The notes below the pieces were generated by a model that ran no database searches, was not told the origin of the DNA, and saw only the letters and a program-made list of their open reading frames with translations. Both the position numbers and the translations under genes were made by a program. Below, piece by piece: positions 11,455 to 21,245 of a stretch of 64,000 bases of DNA (positions are counted from its first letter, which is position 1; each line of letters starts with the position of its first letter). The stretch comes from Wyeomyia smithii (taxonomy: Eukaryota; Arthropoda; Insecta; Diptera; Culicidae): assembly GCF_029784165.1 (NCBI RefSeq), contig NC_073695.1, forward strand, positions 97,631,485 to 97,695,484. Direction: 5' to 3'.

Positions 11455-11761
11455 AAAACGGGTTCTTTTGAGTATCATAAATTATTGGTAAAAAGAGTTG
11501 CAAGTTTTCTCAATGAGCATTAATTAAATTTTCGTTTTTGTTTCTCGGTGCGCGGTTTTGATTTTGTTTCTCGCACACAGAGAAAGATACAAACTTGTCG
11601 CTATCGTGAAAAATAACAAAACAATTAGAAATGCTCTAAATCACAACTGAAGAAGTTAAGATATTTTCCTGTCACTCGCCCAAACCTTGATAACAACTAC
11701 CGAAAAACGTGTGATTGTGCTCTTGCTATATTGAGTTATTGAATCAAACGTTTTTTTTTTT

Positions 11762-13000
11762 TTTGAAGTAGAATACTTCTCTCAGGAAGTTCGGCTACAT
11801 AGGGATGTGAAATGAAAATCTAAAACCGAAAAGAGTGAAAAATATGTCCAATTTCAAATGCTAACAAATCGGTTAGTATTCGATAGATTTCCTTCGTTCT
11901 GGCAGAAATAGGTTGGAAAATCTTCTAAGATTCTTCCTAAAAGAAGATAATTGTAATTTTATTATTCACACTATTGTACTATTGAAAATAGTCAAGCCTT
12001 GTCAAAACGAAAAATTCGACCTCTGATTGGTCGTTATATGATTGCTTCCCAAGCACGGTCGACAGAATCATATACCTTGCAATTTATAACATGCTATTTG
12101 GCCTATATTAGAGCCTGTTTCAGCCGAAGCCACTCATAATAGTTCTAGACAGCGACAACAGCAGTCGTCCTCCCTTAGCAGCAGCACTAGCAGTGCAGTG
12201 GATACCAGCGATGGCGGAAAGCGGCCACAGCTGTGACGTAGCAATGGATAGCGCTCTAGTTGCAGCGGATTCCAGCAACGATAGCAGCTGGGCCAGCTGA
12301 TGCAGGGACAGTGGATACCAATGGCAGCGTATAGCGGCCACAACTGTGGCATGGCTATGGATAGCGAACTAGTTGCAGCGGATCTCAGCATCGATAGCGG
12401 CTGATGCAGTGAGGCACTTTAGTGAAATGCAGTCTCTGTGCGATAGTGGGCACTAGTAAATGCATTCAATGAAAAGTTGACTCATTTTGACAACACGTGA
12501 GCCGTCTAGTTTTGAGTGTTATATCAGCATTTCATTGTTTATTTTATCACAAGGAATACTTTATTCGCACTGTCAGTGATAACGCAAAGATGTGATCGGC
12601 ATCTTATCCGATACTAAAATGAACAAAAAATTGTCCTTTTCAGGATGAAATAAAAACTTGATTGAAGAGTTAATATTTTCTAATGAGTTAATCCACATTT
12701 TTAAATTTGAAAAAGTTAATAATTTTACTTTATCTCCGTGTCTCAGAACGTACTGAATTATCTTTTCGTTCAGTCATGAACACGACATCCGAAAAAATTT
12801 CATCTCAAAATTTGAAAATTGTCAAGCCCCAACCACGACAAGCAGCTTACATCAATCCTTGTTGACGCGTAAAATTCGATTGGTTTGGTTAGTCAACGTT
12901 TATTTACTATAAAAACTGACTGACACGCAAGAAGCCGGGTTATATTTCTTGTAAAAGTATTCTACTTCAACCTTGCGGTCGTGGCTTTGCACACAACCCT
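11762..13000 (+). mobile_element. Promoter-bearing repeat, copy 2 (short variant)
   Basis: The same left end as copy 1 ('TTGAAGTAGAATACTT' after a T-run) and an intact right partner followed by the 'CCTTGCGGTCGTGGC' tail. The first promoter is kept in degenerate form (TATTAG 12,106; A+1 12,136; AGTCG at +28). After it the copy diverges. It holds a GC-richer imperfect repeat (about 12,175-12,411, 'gtggatacca' and 'gcggccacaactgtgg' twice) and a separate TATAAAAA at 12,908 near its end. The three-stem-loop module and promoter 2 are missing, so this is an internal variant. Confidence 0.6.
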
Positions 13001-13451
13001 CATGTTATTTCATAATAAAATTCCAATGAGAGAGCCCAGCTCAGACCGTTAGGTAGCTTACTTTGTGTTTGTTTTATTCCACAGCATCTAGGCAGGGTTA
13101 TGATTTTTTGAAGTAAAATACTTCTCTCAGGAAGTTCGGCTACATAGGGATGTGAAATGAAAATCAAAACCCGAAAAAAAGTGAAAAATATGTCCAATTT
13201 CAAATGCTAATAAATCGGTTAGTATTCGATGGATTTCCTTCGTTCTTGCAGCAATAGATTGTAAAATCTTCTAAGATTCTTCCCAAAATAAGATAATTGT
13301 AATTTTATTATTCACACTATTGTACTATTGAAAATAGTCAAGCCTTGTCAAAACGAAAAATTCGACCTCTGATTGGTCGTTATATGCTTGCTTCCCAAGC
13401 ACGGTCGACAGGATCATATACCTTGCAATTGAAAACATGCTATTTGGCCTA

Positions 13452-13513
13452 TATAAGAGCCTGTTTCAGCCGGAGCCGCTCATAATAGTTCTAGAGAGCG
13501 ACAACAGCAGTCG
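13452..13513 (+). promoter_or_regulatory. Core promoter 1 of repeat copy 3
   Basis: TATAAG at 13,452 (within TATATAAG), TCATAA with A+1 at 13,482, and AGTCG at +28 (13,509). Confidence 0.5.
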
Positions 13514-14415
13514 TCCTTTCTTAGCAGCAGCACTAGCCCTGTGGTTGGTCACCACGTCTCAGGAGCAGCGCGGTTTGTCTCAGCGTGTGTCGCCAGACAG
13601 CCATTATTCCCCCCGTGTTGGGGCAGCATAAAGATTGCCATCAGGAAATCCAATTTTGGAAATCAAAATGCCTTTTTGAAGGCAAATAAACAAGTCATTG
13701 AAAGTTAATAATTTTTGTCAACGCAAGCAAGCATTCTGTGTTGCATCCTAGCAATTTAAATCTGTCGCATCCGTCTAATTTACTGAATGTGAAATAGCTT
13801 CCACAGTGCATGTTGTCCGTGTATCTTAATTCCCCCAATGTTAGGGCATCTCAAAGGCTGTAATTAGCAACCGATTTTGAACCGCAACATGCTTTTTTCA
13901 AGGCAAATAAAAAAAAAATTGAAAGTTGATAATTTTCTGGCATCAACCCAAGCAGACATTCTGTGCGGGATGCAATCAAATTCTGTTGTAGTTGTCTAAT
14001 TTTCACTTTATTTAGTAAACCCCCCACTGTACGGGTAGCGTAAAGGCTGCGATCAGCATAGCCGACTTTGAATAATAAACTGCCCTGTTAGAACGCATTC
14101 ACAAAAACAGTTAGTTCGACTATGCAGAGCTAATATGAAGTCGATTCAATCAATCAGCAGTAACAAAATTTCGTCGTCTCCCAGCTGCCAAGTTGCAACA
14201 TGATGCAACACGCAACAGCGAGCAAACGAAATCGCTTGATGTTACAAATCGCAATAAGATACGGGTTAAAACCGTTGCGTGTGTGAGAGCACCATCGGTG
14301 TTTATTCGCTGGATACAAAAATCAAATGCGAATTGTGGAATAATTCGTCTAAAGAACATAAGGAAATGGTAAACCTGAACTGAAAGGCGTGGCTTATTAC
14401 GTAGCACCCTTCGGC

Positions 14416-14476
14416 TATAAAAGTGTTTTGGTAAAATCAGCTACATTAATTAGTCGGAAGGTAAGCTGGCTGGACC
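14416..14476 (+). promoter_or_regulatory. Core promoter 2 of repeat copy 3
   Basis: TATAAAAG at 14,416, ACATTA initiator with A+1 at 14,445, and GGACC at +28 (14,472). Confidence 0.6.
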
Positions 14477-15668
14477 GTCCACAACGTTGACAGCAGTAGC
14501 AGCAGATATCAGCACTCAGCAGTAACAGACAATATCAGCGGGTTGCGCCTGTGGCTGCCTTCAAATTAAACAAATCACTTGCCCTGTGGTTGGTCACCAC
14601 GTCTTAGGCCTCTGCCAGGCTGAACGCCAACGCGAGCATTCGGGCGAGATTTTTGCCGTACATCAACTTAATTAATGGAAAAGTTGGATCATTTTGTTCA
14701 GAAGAATATTACTGTCGGTAATATTACAGAGATGCGATTGCATTATATCCGATATGGAATTGAACAATTGTTCTTTTGAGGACAAATAAAACACTTAATT
14801 TGAAGAGGTAATAGCTTTGGGTACCAGTAGCAGTATGGTTACAGCCTCAGCGGTAGGTGCAGCCGGTACTTCCCTAAGGTCGATGTTATAAGGAAGTTAA
14901 TGGAAGCGGCACGGCGAAACAGTTCAGGTGTGCTTAGACGCGCGTCATTTTTCGTTGTTGATATTCCCCACATGAAACGACGTGCTTTCGGTAGATGTAT
15001 TTGCCAACACTCACTCCAGTAAAGCTGTGTCTAATTTTTAATGTGAAAACACCATTCTATTGTGTTGGCCGTGCGCATTAGATCTCTGCCAGGCTAAACG
15101 CGAAAAGCGGCGCGAATCGATTCGCCCGACCGTAGGGTCATGTGCAGCCGAAAGTAGAGCTGTGTAAAAGTATTCTACTTCAACCTTGCGGTCGTGGCTT
15201 TGCACACAACCCTCCTGTGATTTTTTTTTTTCAAATATATGAAGTTATATGCTGGGCTGGAACTAACCTAGCATGAGTTTTATCGATTAAATGTCAAACA
15301 ATTTTCAAATTTAAAATTTTCGGTTGAATCGTTCTGGGCTCCAATTTCAGATAGTTTCGTAAAGTTTGCTTTTTGCTTAGATAGGAAAATTTTACCAATT
15401 CGCTCAATTAAATGATTGTCTTGGTAGTGCAGCAAACAAAGGGTTGATTCGAATATGTATGAAATGACAGCGATTAAATAAAAGATATCCATTCTTTTAG
15501 TATATATTATTATTTATAACGTTTTAACGTCTCAGCATCCAAAAATGCACTGTTATATAAAATTGCAGCAAATACTAGAGTTGCAATTCTCTCTATTATT
15601 TGTTTTAATGGAATATAAGAATACCGTAGTCCAACGTCATGCGGTCGTGTCTTGAATACCACCCTCCT

Positions 15669-15960
15669 ACTTTTTTTCCGAAACCGAAAGTCGCCATTTT
15701 GGATTTCAAAATGATATTTAAGATAATTTCTGGCCTCTGAGCGTCATTCTGGTTGAATGTTTTTAGTGGTAACAAATATGTCCATAATGGCCTCTACTTC
15801 TTCTAGAAGCACATGTTCCTGGGAAACAGCCGAAAATGATCGAATAACACCCGATACCGGAAGTCGCCATCTTAGAATTCAAAATGGTATCTGGGGTCGA
15901 TTTCAGCTCCTGTGTATCATATTATTATATTGGGTGGAAATCGGCCATTTTTGGCTTGGT
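15669..15960. repeat. 125-bp tandem array resumes
   Basis: 'ccgaaaccgaaagtcgccat' and following blocks continue the array interrupted at 9,643, through a last unit near 15,929 ('tattgggtggaaatcggcc'). The long open frame 15,757-16,164 is a by-product of this repeat. Confidence 0.75.
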
Positions 15961-16260
15961 TTGTTCTTGAGTTGTGCAGAAATTTATGTTTCATTTGTAT
16001 GGGACCCCTCCCTTCCAGAAGAGAGAGGGGTCTCAAACTATCATAGGAACCTTTATCGGCACCAAAAACCCCTACATACAAATTTTCATCGGTTTGGTAG
16101 TTTTCGAGCCTATATGGATCAGACAGACAGACAGACAGAACGGACTGCATATTTACATGTATAGATTACAACATCATATTTTAGAACCTATATGAGTGAA
16201 TATACATTTATTGGATTGAAGCGTTCATGTAAATCTATTTAAGCGAATAAAAGTTTGAAT
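15961..16260. repeat. Repeat tail with CAGA microsatellite
   Basis: Contains 'gggacccctcccttccag', 'cctacatacaaattttcatc', and a short CAGA tandem at about 16,116-16,140. This kind of block is common around mosquito interspersed repeats, but I cannot assign it to a named family. Confidence 0.4.
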
Positions 16261-16479
16261 GAGAAAGGCTGGGTCTGACCGCTAGGTGGATTAATTTAGG
16301 TTTTTTTTCGCTAACGTTTGTTTTAATTATTGCCACAGGTTTTTAGTTTTCGCCACCCTTGAAAACCAATTTTCGCCCCCCTAGCGTTATTCAATGAAAG
16401 TTGTGTAAACAGTTATCGAACATTTAAAAACAAGTATATAATAAAAGTATTGACACGGATTGAAAGCAATGATCTTTAT

Positions 16480-18420
16480 TCATAACAAAAAATGGAGAGT
16501 ATGGATGAAAAAAAAAATAACAAAAAATGGAATGAAAAAATGCAAAACGTTTAGGTGCTTGTTTTGCGAGTTGTCTTTCTTATATTTTGTTTTTTTTTTC
16601 TCTTCTTGTTTAATTTTCTTTTTGGATTCCTTTTCAACCTTTCGTTGAAGCCGGGTTACTTTCCTGTTTTCTTTTTCTTCCAAAGCACGTCGCTTGTCTT
16701 CCTCCTTTTGCTTGAACTCTTGAACAAACTCATCCGAAGTCAACACGTGGTGGCGTTTTGATTTAAATTGTCGCATGGGTGCACGTTTTGGAGTTGTAGG
16801 CGTACCCAAAAAATCTGTCAAGGTAGCTTTGGACGTTCCAGGAATTGTAGGTTTGTTATTGATCGCTACAAACTCTTTCGGTAAATCTGTGTTAGCCGGT
16901 ATCGGTTAAGCAGTTTCGACACAATCGAAATCACACAACTGGTTACTTTCTCTTACGTTCTCTTCCACTTCTTTTAACACGTTTGGAAAATTTTGCTCCA
17001 ATATTGAAAAAATCTTGAATAACGCTGTATCCTCCTCGTTGCATAGGCAAATGAAATCCGATCTGTACTTACAAATCCCGGTACAACCGATGGCAACTGC
17101 ACACTGTTCAAGAGTTTTTTCGCTTGTTGAAGTTGCTTCAGAGGTTCTGAAGGTTCTTGGTTTGGTTCAGTTGGAATTGGTTCAGTTATCGGATCTGTAA
17201 TAGCGCCTGTGATTGTCTTCCCCAAACATTTGGATGGATCAATCGCGTTCCGATTCCAAGGATAAAGTCCAGAGGCTCTGAAGCCGCTTTGGATAGCTTT
17301 GACGGTCAAAGAATTACGCAGATAATCTTGCAACACTATCGCAAAGTTATGTGCAGTCACAGAAGCGTATGGGTTACCCTCACGAAATCTTTGTACAGCT
17401 TTTGGCCAACCATTTTTTAGTGACTTGAAGGCAGCCACATCCGCTTGTTGCATTATTCGTGTGACATTGGGATACAATGCAATCAAAATAATATTGTGTT
17501 CCTGACATACTTTTCATGTCTTCAAATTTATGTGGCTGCTATGGCCATCGATGATGAAAATTACAGGTTTTTTCACTTGTTTGTCTACCAAATGAGGCTC
17601 CAATACGGTTCTTTTGTAGTCACGAAAAACGTCGGAAGCCATCCATCCACTATCTGATTTGGCAATATCCCACTTAGATGGAACTGAATCAGCTAAACTC
17701 TTCGGGATAGTTTAATACGGGTAAACGATGGTAGGAGGAACGGTTTCACCAGAAGCGAAAAAGGAAAACATTGTCGTAATATTCAGCTTACTAGATGTTC
17801 TTTCAATATGGTATACGTTGCGACTACCACGCAAAGCGAACACAGCTTTATTCTTAGGATTCAATTGGAATGATGTCTCATCTCCATGAATCCTTGCGCA
17901 GAGAGATAGGATTCAATCTCATCAAACCAGGAGTGTATGTCAGTCAGAGACACAGTAGCACTAGCCTTCGTCACAAACTCCGGAGTTCGCAGCGATATTT
18001 TCAGATGACGTTTCAGGAACAGCTGCATCCATGTTCGACCTAACAAAAAAAGGTTCGTAATGTTCAATTATTAAACATCAAAGCAATGAGGAATCATACC
18101 TGGGACGTTCTTCGGAAGCTTTTTTGTTCTAGGGTTTGCGTCCAAGTACTTTCGCACATTATCTAGCAGCATCGATTTAGTTACGGGGAAACCACGTTTC
18201 TGCATATCGAACAACCAGTTTTCCAATTCGGATTCCTCCTCTTGTGTCAAAATTGTAGCCGGTTCTGAGCGGAACACAGTTTGGTTTTCTTTCGCAAGTC
18301 TAAATCGGATCGTTGATCGTGGAATTCCATAATGCTTGGCCGCCTTTTTAATGCTCATCTTCTTGTGTCGAATTTCTTCAAACGCAGCCGATAATTCAGC
18401 TTCTGGATAGGTGTTCTTGT
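16480..18420 (-). pseudogene. pogo-like transposase relic with an intron
   Basis: In minus-strand order: a pipsqueak-type HTH ('MSIKKAAKHYGIPRSTIRFR', with related residues upstream to about 18,420); a CENP-B-like second HTH ('LENWLFDMQKRGFPVTK'); a 60-bp intron (18,040-18,099); 'GRTWMQLFLKRHLKIS'; then the DDE domain. All three acidic positions can be read: GDETSF (near 17,880), IDGHSSH (near 17,550) and MQQADVAAFKSLK (near 17,430). The C-terminus is lysine/glutamate-rich (16,480-16,821), as often in this group. It is broken by a stop after 'SSHINLKT', another after 'VYPY' and frameshifts, including one before GDETSF. So it is dead here, though the family was evidently intact when inserted. 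Confidence 0.85.
18040..18099 (-). other. Short intron in pogo-like transposase
   Basis: The minus strand reads ...CCCAG|GTATGATTCC at the donor and ...TTTTTTTGTTAG|GTCGAAC at the acceptor. Removing these 60 bp joins 'KNVPG' to 'RTWMQLFLKRH' in frame. The size and T-rich tract fit small insect introns. Splicing is inferred. Confidence 0.7.
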
Positions 18421-19024
18421 ATTTCTGTGGTCTTCGAGACTAATGAACGTTGAATAAATGTTGGAACGAAAATATCTACTGATAAAAAATGCAACATATT
18501 ACCATTATGAAGCAACAGCGATACGGTTTCACTCAGTTCTTGATGCCAACTGTTTTTTGTTTACCATTCTTGATCATTCGTGACAAAGGGGCGAAAAATA
18601 AAACCAAAGAGAATTTGAAAACGAACAAAGAGATTTTGCCAGTGGCGAAAATTGAAAACATGGTTTTTTGTGTGCCACCTTCGAATTTATCTAAAAGCGG
18701 TATAAATATAGTTTATATTGTGCTTGAGATTTTTTTTTTGTTAACTGTGCATTCAGGTTGAAAATTTGAAGCTTTTTCCGATAGTTTTTTTATTGACACA
18801 TTTTCAATATGGCAAAAAAATATTGTACTATCACATAATTATTTTTCGCGTATATGTTTTATAAAGTACTTCTCATGATATTCTTTTATGATTTTTCTAA
18901 ACGAGTCACAGCCAATTGCATGTATCTGTTTGTTACGTTAGGTTCGCAGTTGTAGTATAACTGAATGTAATTGTATTGTTTCTGTTGAGGGGCGAAAATT
19001 AACACAGTGGCGAATTATAGTGCT

Positions 19025-19215
19025 TCTACCCTATTTTCGTTGTGTCTGTTGTTACGGATGACTCGGAAAGCATGCCACACTCACATATGGCTTGCCAAAC
19101 CATTGCCTTTTACCGAACTTTTCGGTAAAAACTGATGTCTCTTGTCGGAGGAATAATAATGTCAATTGTAAGAATATATTCGAGGACATGACACGTTTAC
19201 TTATACAGACACCTC
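19025..19215 (-). pseudogene. DD37E-mariner-like transposase scrap
   Basis: Minus-strand reading gives 'DISFTEKFGK' and, shifted, 'AMVWQAICECGMLS' with 'VTTDT'. This is the block that precedes the WPDLAS motif in the elements at 6,609 and 52,690. Frameshifts run throughout. It lies directly beside the Tc1-like relic, so one of the two probably inserted next to or into the other. Confidence 0.55.
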
Positions 19216-19715
19216 TTGCATTTCATTTTCATCACATACCAACTTCAAAGTGGGCTTGGGACCTCCGTCTTGTTTAAACGTATATTTTCGCCCTTAATCC
19301 AAATAAACCTCCTTGGTCATGATTTCATCGATGAACTCAAGTTCTTCAACGTCGGATGTAGCCATAGATCCCACACCATGACTCTACCTGCAGAAAAAAA
19401 AACATAGTCATGTTTCGCTGGTTTAAAAATCAATGTTGGTAAAGTAACTCACCACCGCCATGCTTGACTGTAACTGGCAGACACTTCTTTTTCAACGGTT
19501 CGCCGCTATTTTCTTGCTATACCATCAGACCCAATAGCATTACTTTCGTGTCGTCTGACCAAATCATCTTATTCCAGCCGTCACTAATCCATAAAATGTT
19601 GTCCAAGGCCAACTTTAATTTTTTTTTTGTGAAACTGGACAATGTTGGCAATATTACGGTAGCTTTTGCTAGTTTTATGATGTTCAATAATCAAATTTTA
19701 TGGGATACATGGTAG
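19216..19715 (-). pseudogene. Tc1-like transposase relic with an intron
   Basis: Minus-strand pieces read 'WNKMIWSDDTKVMLLG', 'GEPLKKKCLPVTVKHGGG', then (after a 65-bp intron-like gap at 19,388-19,452) 'RVMVWGLW' and 'FKQDGGPKPT'. These match, in order, the catalytic-core landmarks of Tc1 transposases: the W-SDE region, the VKHGGGSVMVWG block and the QDN/PKHT block. The SDD and QDGGPKPT forms are degenerate, and stops and frameshifts are present. No terminal repeats were recognised. Confidence 0.7.
19388..19452 (-). other. Short intron in Tc1-like transposase
   Basis: Donor GTGAGT (19,452 downward) and acceptor TTTTTTTTCTGCAG ending at 19,388. Splicing joins 'VKHGG' to 'GRVMVW' in frame, restoring a block that is otherwise continuous in Tc1 transposases. 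Confidence 0.7.
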
Positions 19716-19734
19716 TTGCATAGCATGCCGCTTC

Positions 19735-21245
19735 GGATACGACTATCTGCTTAATATTATCTTCGCAGGTCGCTTCCTTCATTGACCAACACTCATGGGA
19801 GAATCAGCTTCCTGCAGAGCGCAAATTTCGTGCGGACATGCATGCTGCGGGTTGTCAGCAGGCTACGTTTGCGGCTGCTATCCGTCGCACATAGGAGTAT
19901 TTGAGCCAAAAAGCTGGCCAAAAGTCCAAGTCGCTCTTTTTGGTAGTAATTGGATAGATTTATATCAAAAACGTGTTATTTTCGTATAATCAACACAAAA
20001 AAGGTGACATCCATTTAAAACGTCACCCAATATATAAAATATTCCTTTAAATTCGCTTACTCCATTTTTGTAGTGTCTTTTTACACATGATATAAAACAA
20101 AGATTTAAAAATTTCTATATAAATCTTCATTTAATAAAATGGCAATAAAATAAAAAAGAGGAACCAGGAGGAAGATTTTTCTTTTCGTATATTTTCAGAA
20201 GGCTTTGACCTTTCTGTCAATGATTAAAGCTTCGACGGGACTTGCGCGGAAAATTACTAAATCATATGATTAATTCCACAATATTATGGATTTTTCGCGG
20301 TTGGCTCTCACAGTCATTTATTTCGTGAACAATCTATGATTATTTTATGCATTCAACGTTTTAAATATTGCAAAACATTTTACTTATCTTATAGATTATG
20401 TCCTGTGAGAGAGAAAAACTTTTTGACAAAATTTTTCAATTTTTTACGCCACCCGAGCAGTAGCACGTATTTTTCAAACTGACCAATTTACTGTGGAATA
20501 ACTTTGAAATATAACAGTTTGGTTTATATGATAAGACACAAATGGGTTCTGGGATAGCATGAGGGTATGTTTCAACTGAAATCAATTAAAAATAATGGAA
20601 ATCGTGTATTTTGTATGTCGGACTTTTGGCCAACTTTTTGGGTCAAATACTCCTATGTGCGTCGCTTCACTTCGCGGCTAACAAAGAGAGCACCAAGGCA
20701 CACAAGTTCGTCGACTACTTCATAGATACCCCCATCTACTAAAACCGTAACACCAAGATTTGACGTACTTTCACGCTCTCTACCAGGCATTGTGTACTTT
20801 GTTTTGGTGAATCTGATAGAAGGTCCAATTCTCGCTGCTTCCCTCCTCAAAGACACGAATGCTTCCTCCACTGCTCCGCGGTTAATACCAACGATATCAA
20901 TACCATCCGCAGAGCCAAGGAGCACATGAGACCTAAAGATAATAGTACTACATCTTTGCACGCGAGCTCTCCTGACGCATGAAGAAAAATCGTCAATGGT
21001 GGCACAAAAACCGTGTTCAGCCATAATTCGTTGCGCTTAACTTAGTCGTACGCCGTCTTGAAGTCTATAAACAGATGATGAGTCTGCAAGTTTACCAGTC
21101 ATGGATTTAATGCAAGGTGAACATTTGGTCAGTTGTAGATCGTCCCGGAAACCGCACTGGTACTCTCCGACAAAGGCAACGGTCTCAATCGATTAAACTG
21201 GATGCGGGAGAGAATCTTGTATGCAGATATTAAACCGAGTATCAA
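19735..21245 (-). pseudogene. RTE-type LINE reverse transcriptase relic, interrupted
   Basis: Minus-strand order from 21,245: 'KILSRIQFNRLRPL', 'HHLFIDFKTAYD', 'RNELWLN', 'MAEHGFCATIDDFSSCV', then 'HVLLGSADGIDIVGINRGA' and 'VEEAFVSLRREAARIG', ending 'SREVKRR' at about 20,670. After a 770-bp insertion it resumes with 'IAAANVAC' and 'RTKFALCRKLILP' (19,760-19,888). The palm motif normally FADD reads SADG, so the catalytic pair is lost, and frameshifts are present. No EN domain remains. Relatives of the same LINE lie at 30,789-31,595 and 50,850-52,700. Confidence 0.8.
19889..20658. mobile_element. MITE inside the RTE relic
   Basis: Long inverted ends, ACATAGGAGTATTTGA on both sides and similar through about 40 bp ('ccaaaaag.tggccaaaag'). 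Direct repeats of CGTCGC at 19,883-19,888 and 20,660-20,665 match the uninterrupted LINE reading. The duplication length (6-7 bp) does not single out a superfamily. No ORF of note. Confidence 0.75.

Larger units (their letters stand above)
13108..15217 (+). mobile_element. Promoter-bearing repeat, copy 3 (longest)
   Basis: Left end 'TTGAAGTAAAATACTT' (one change from copy 1) and right partner 'AAGTATTCTACTTCAA' (15,168-15,183) plus the conserved tail to 'CCCTCCTG'. A direct repeat, tgattttt, lies at 13,101-13,108 and 15,218-15,225. It contains both promoters and the stem-loop trio, as in copy 1. Extra material at 14,480-14,900 includes CAG-rich repeats and a second 'gccaggctgaacgcc' block. 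A minus-strand open frame (14,150-14,407) matches one in copy 1 (5,209-5,466), but shared ancestry of the DNA explains that. Confidence 0.65.
9644..15668 (+). mobile_element. Larger promoter-bearing element, nested host of later insertions
   Basis: The left end 'GACGTTGGACTAACGT' (9,644) and a right-end inverted partner 'ACCGTAGTCCAACGTCA' (about 15,623-15,640) are followed by a tail 'TGCGGTCGTGTCTTG...CCCTCCTAC'. That tail is homologous to the tail of copies 1-3. The surrounding satellite unit is split at its T-run (gctgtttt before, tttttttccgaaacc after), implying a short T-rich target duplication. Its own sequence holds CCAAT and TATA motifs (9,900-10,290) and a 20-odd-bp minisatellite. 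A SINE and two smaller copies of the related family were inserted into it later. No open frame that I recognise. Confidence 0.6.
7123..16269. repeat. Composite satellite-like repeat region
   Basis: The region begins with GCCTTTCTC (7,123-7,131) and ends with its reverse complement GAGAAAGGC (16,261-16,269). Between them come a (GT)n tract, two kinds of tandem units, a 6-kb nested insertion, and a tail with CAGA repeats. A related scrap of the right end ('aatgagagagcccagctcagacc') is also present at about 13,025-13,060, so similarity continues beyond GAGAAAGGC. The 9-bp inverted match may therefore not mark true termini. No target duplication was identified. Confidence 0.4.
16330..19020 (-). 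mobile_element. Decayed pogo/Tigger-type transposon (approximate limits)
   Basis: Limits are set by the transposase relic and by subterminal 'TTTTCGCC' repeats on the left (16,350-16,385) and their inverted relatives on the right (18,585-19,020, including 'ggggcgaaaatt' and 'agtggcgaattatagtg'). The right terminus may read CACTATAATTCGCC. A matching left terminus was not found, so the element is probably truncated or eroded. Confidence 0.5.

Noticed and set aside
15757..16164. 135-codon plus-strand frame
   Set aside because: It runs through the resumed 125-bp repeat and the CAGA tail, and has no domain.
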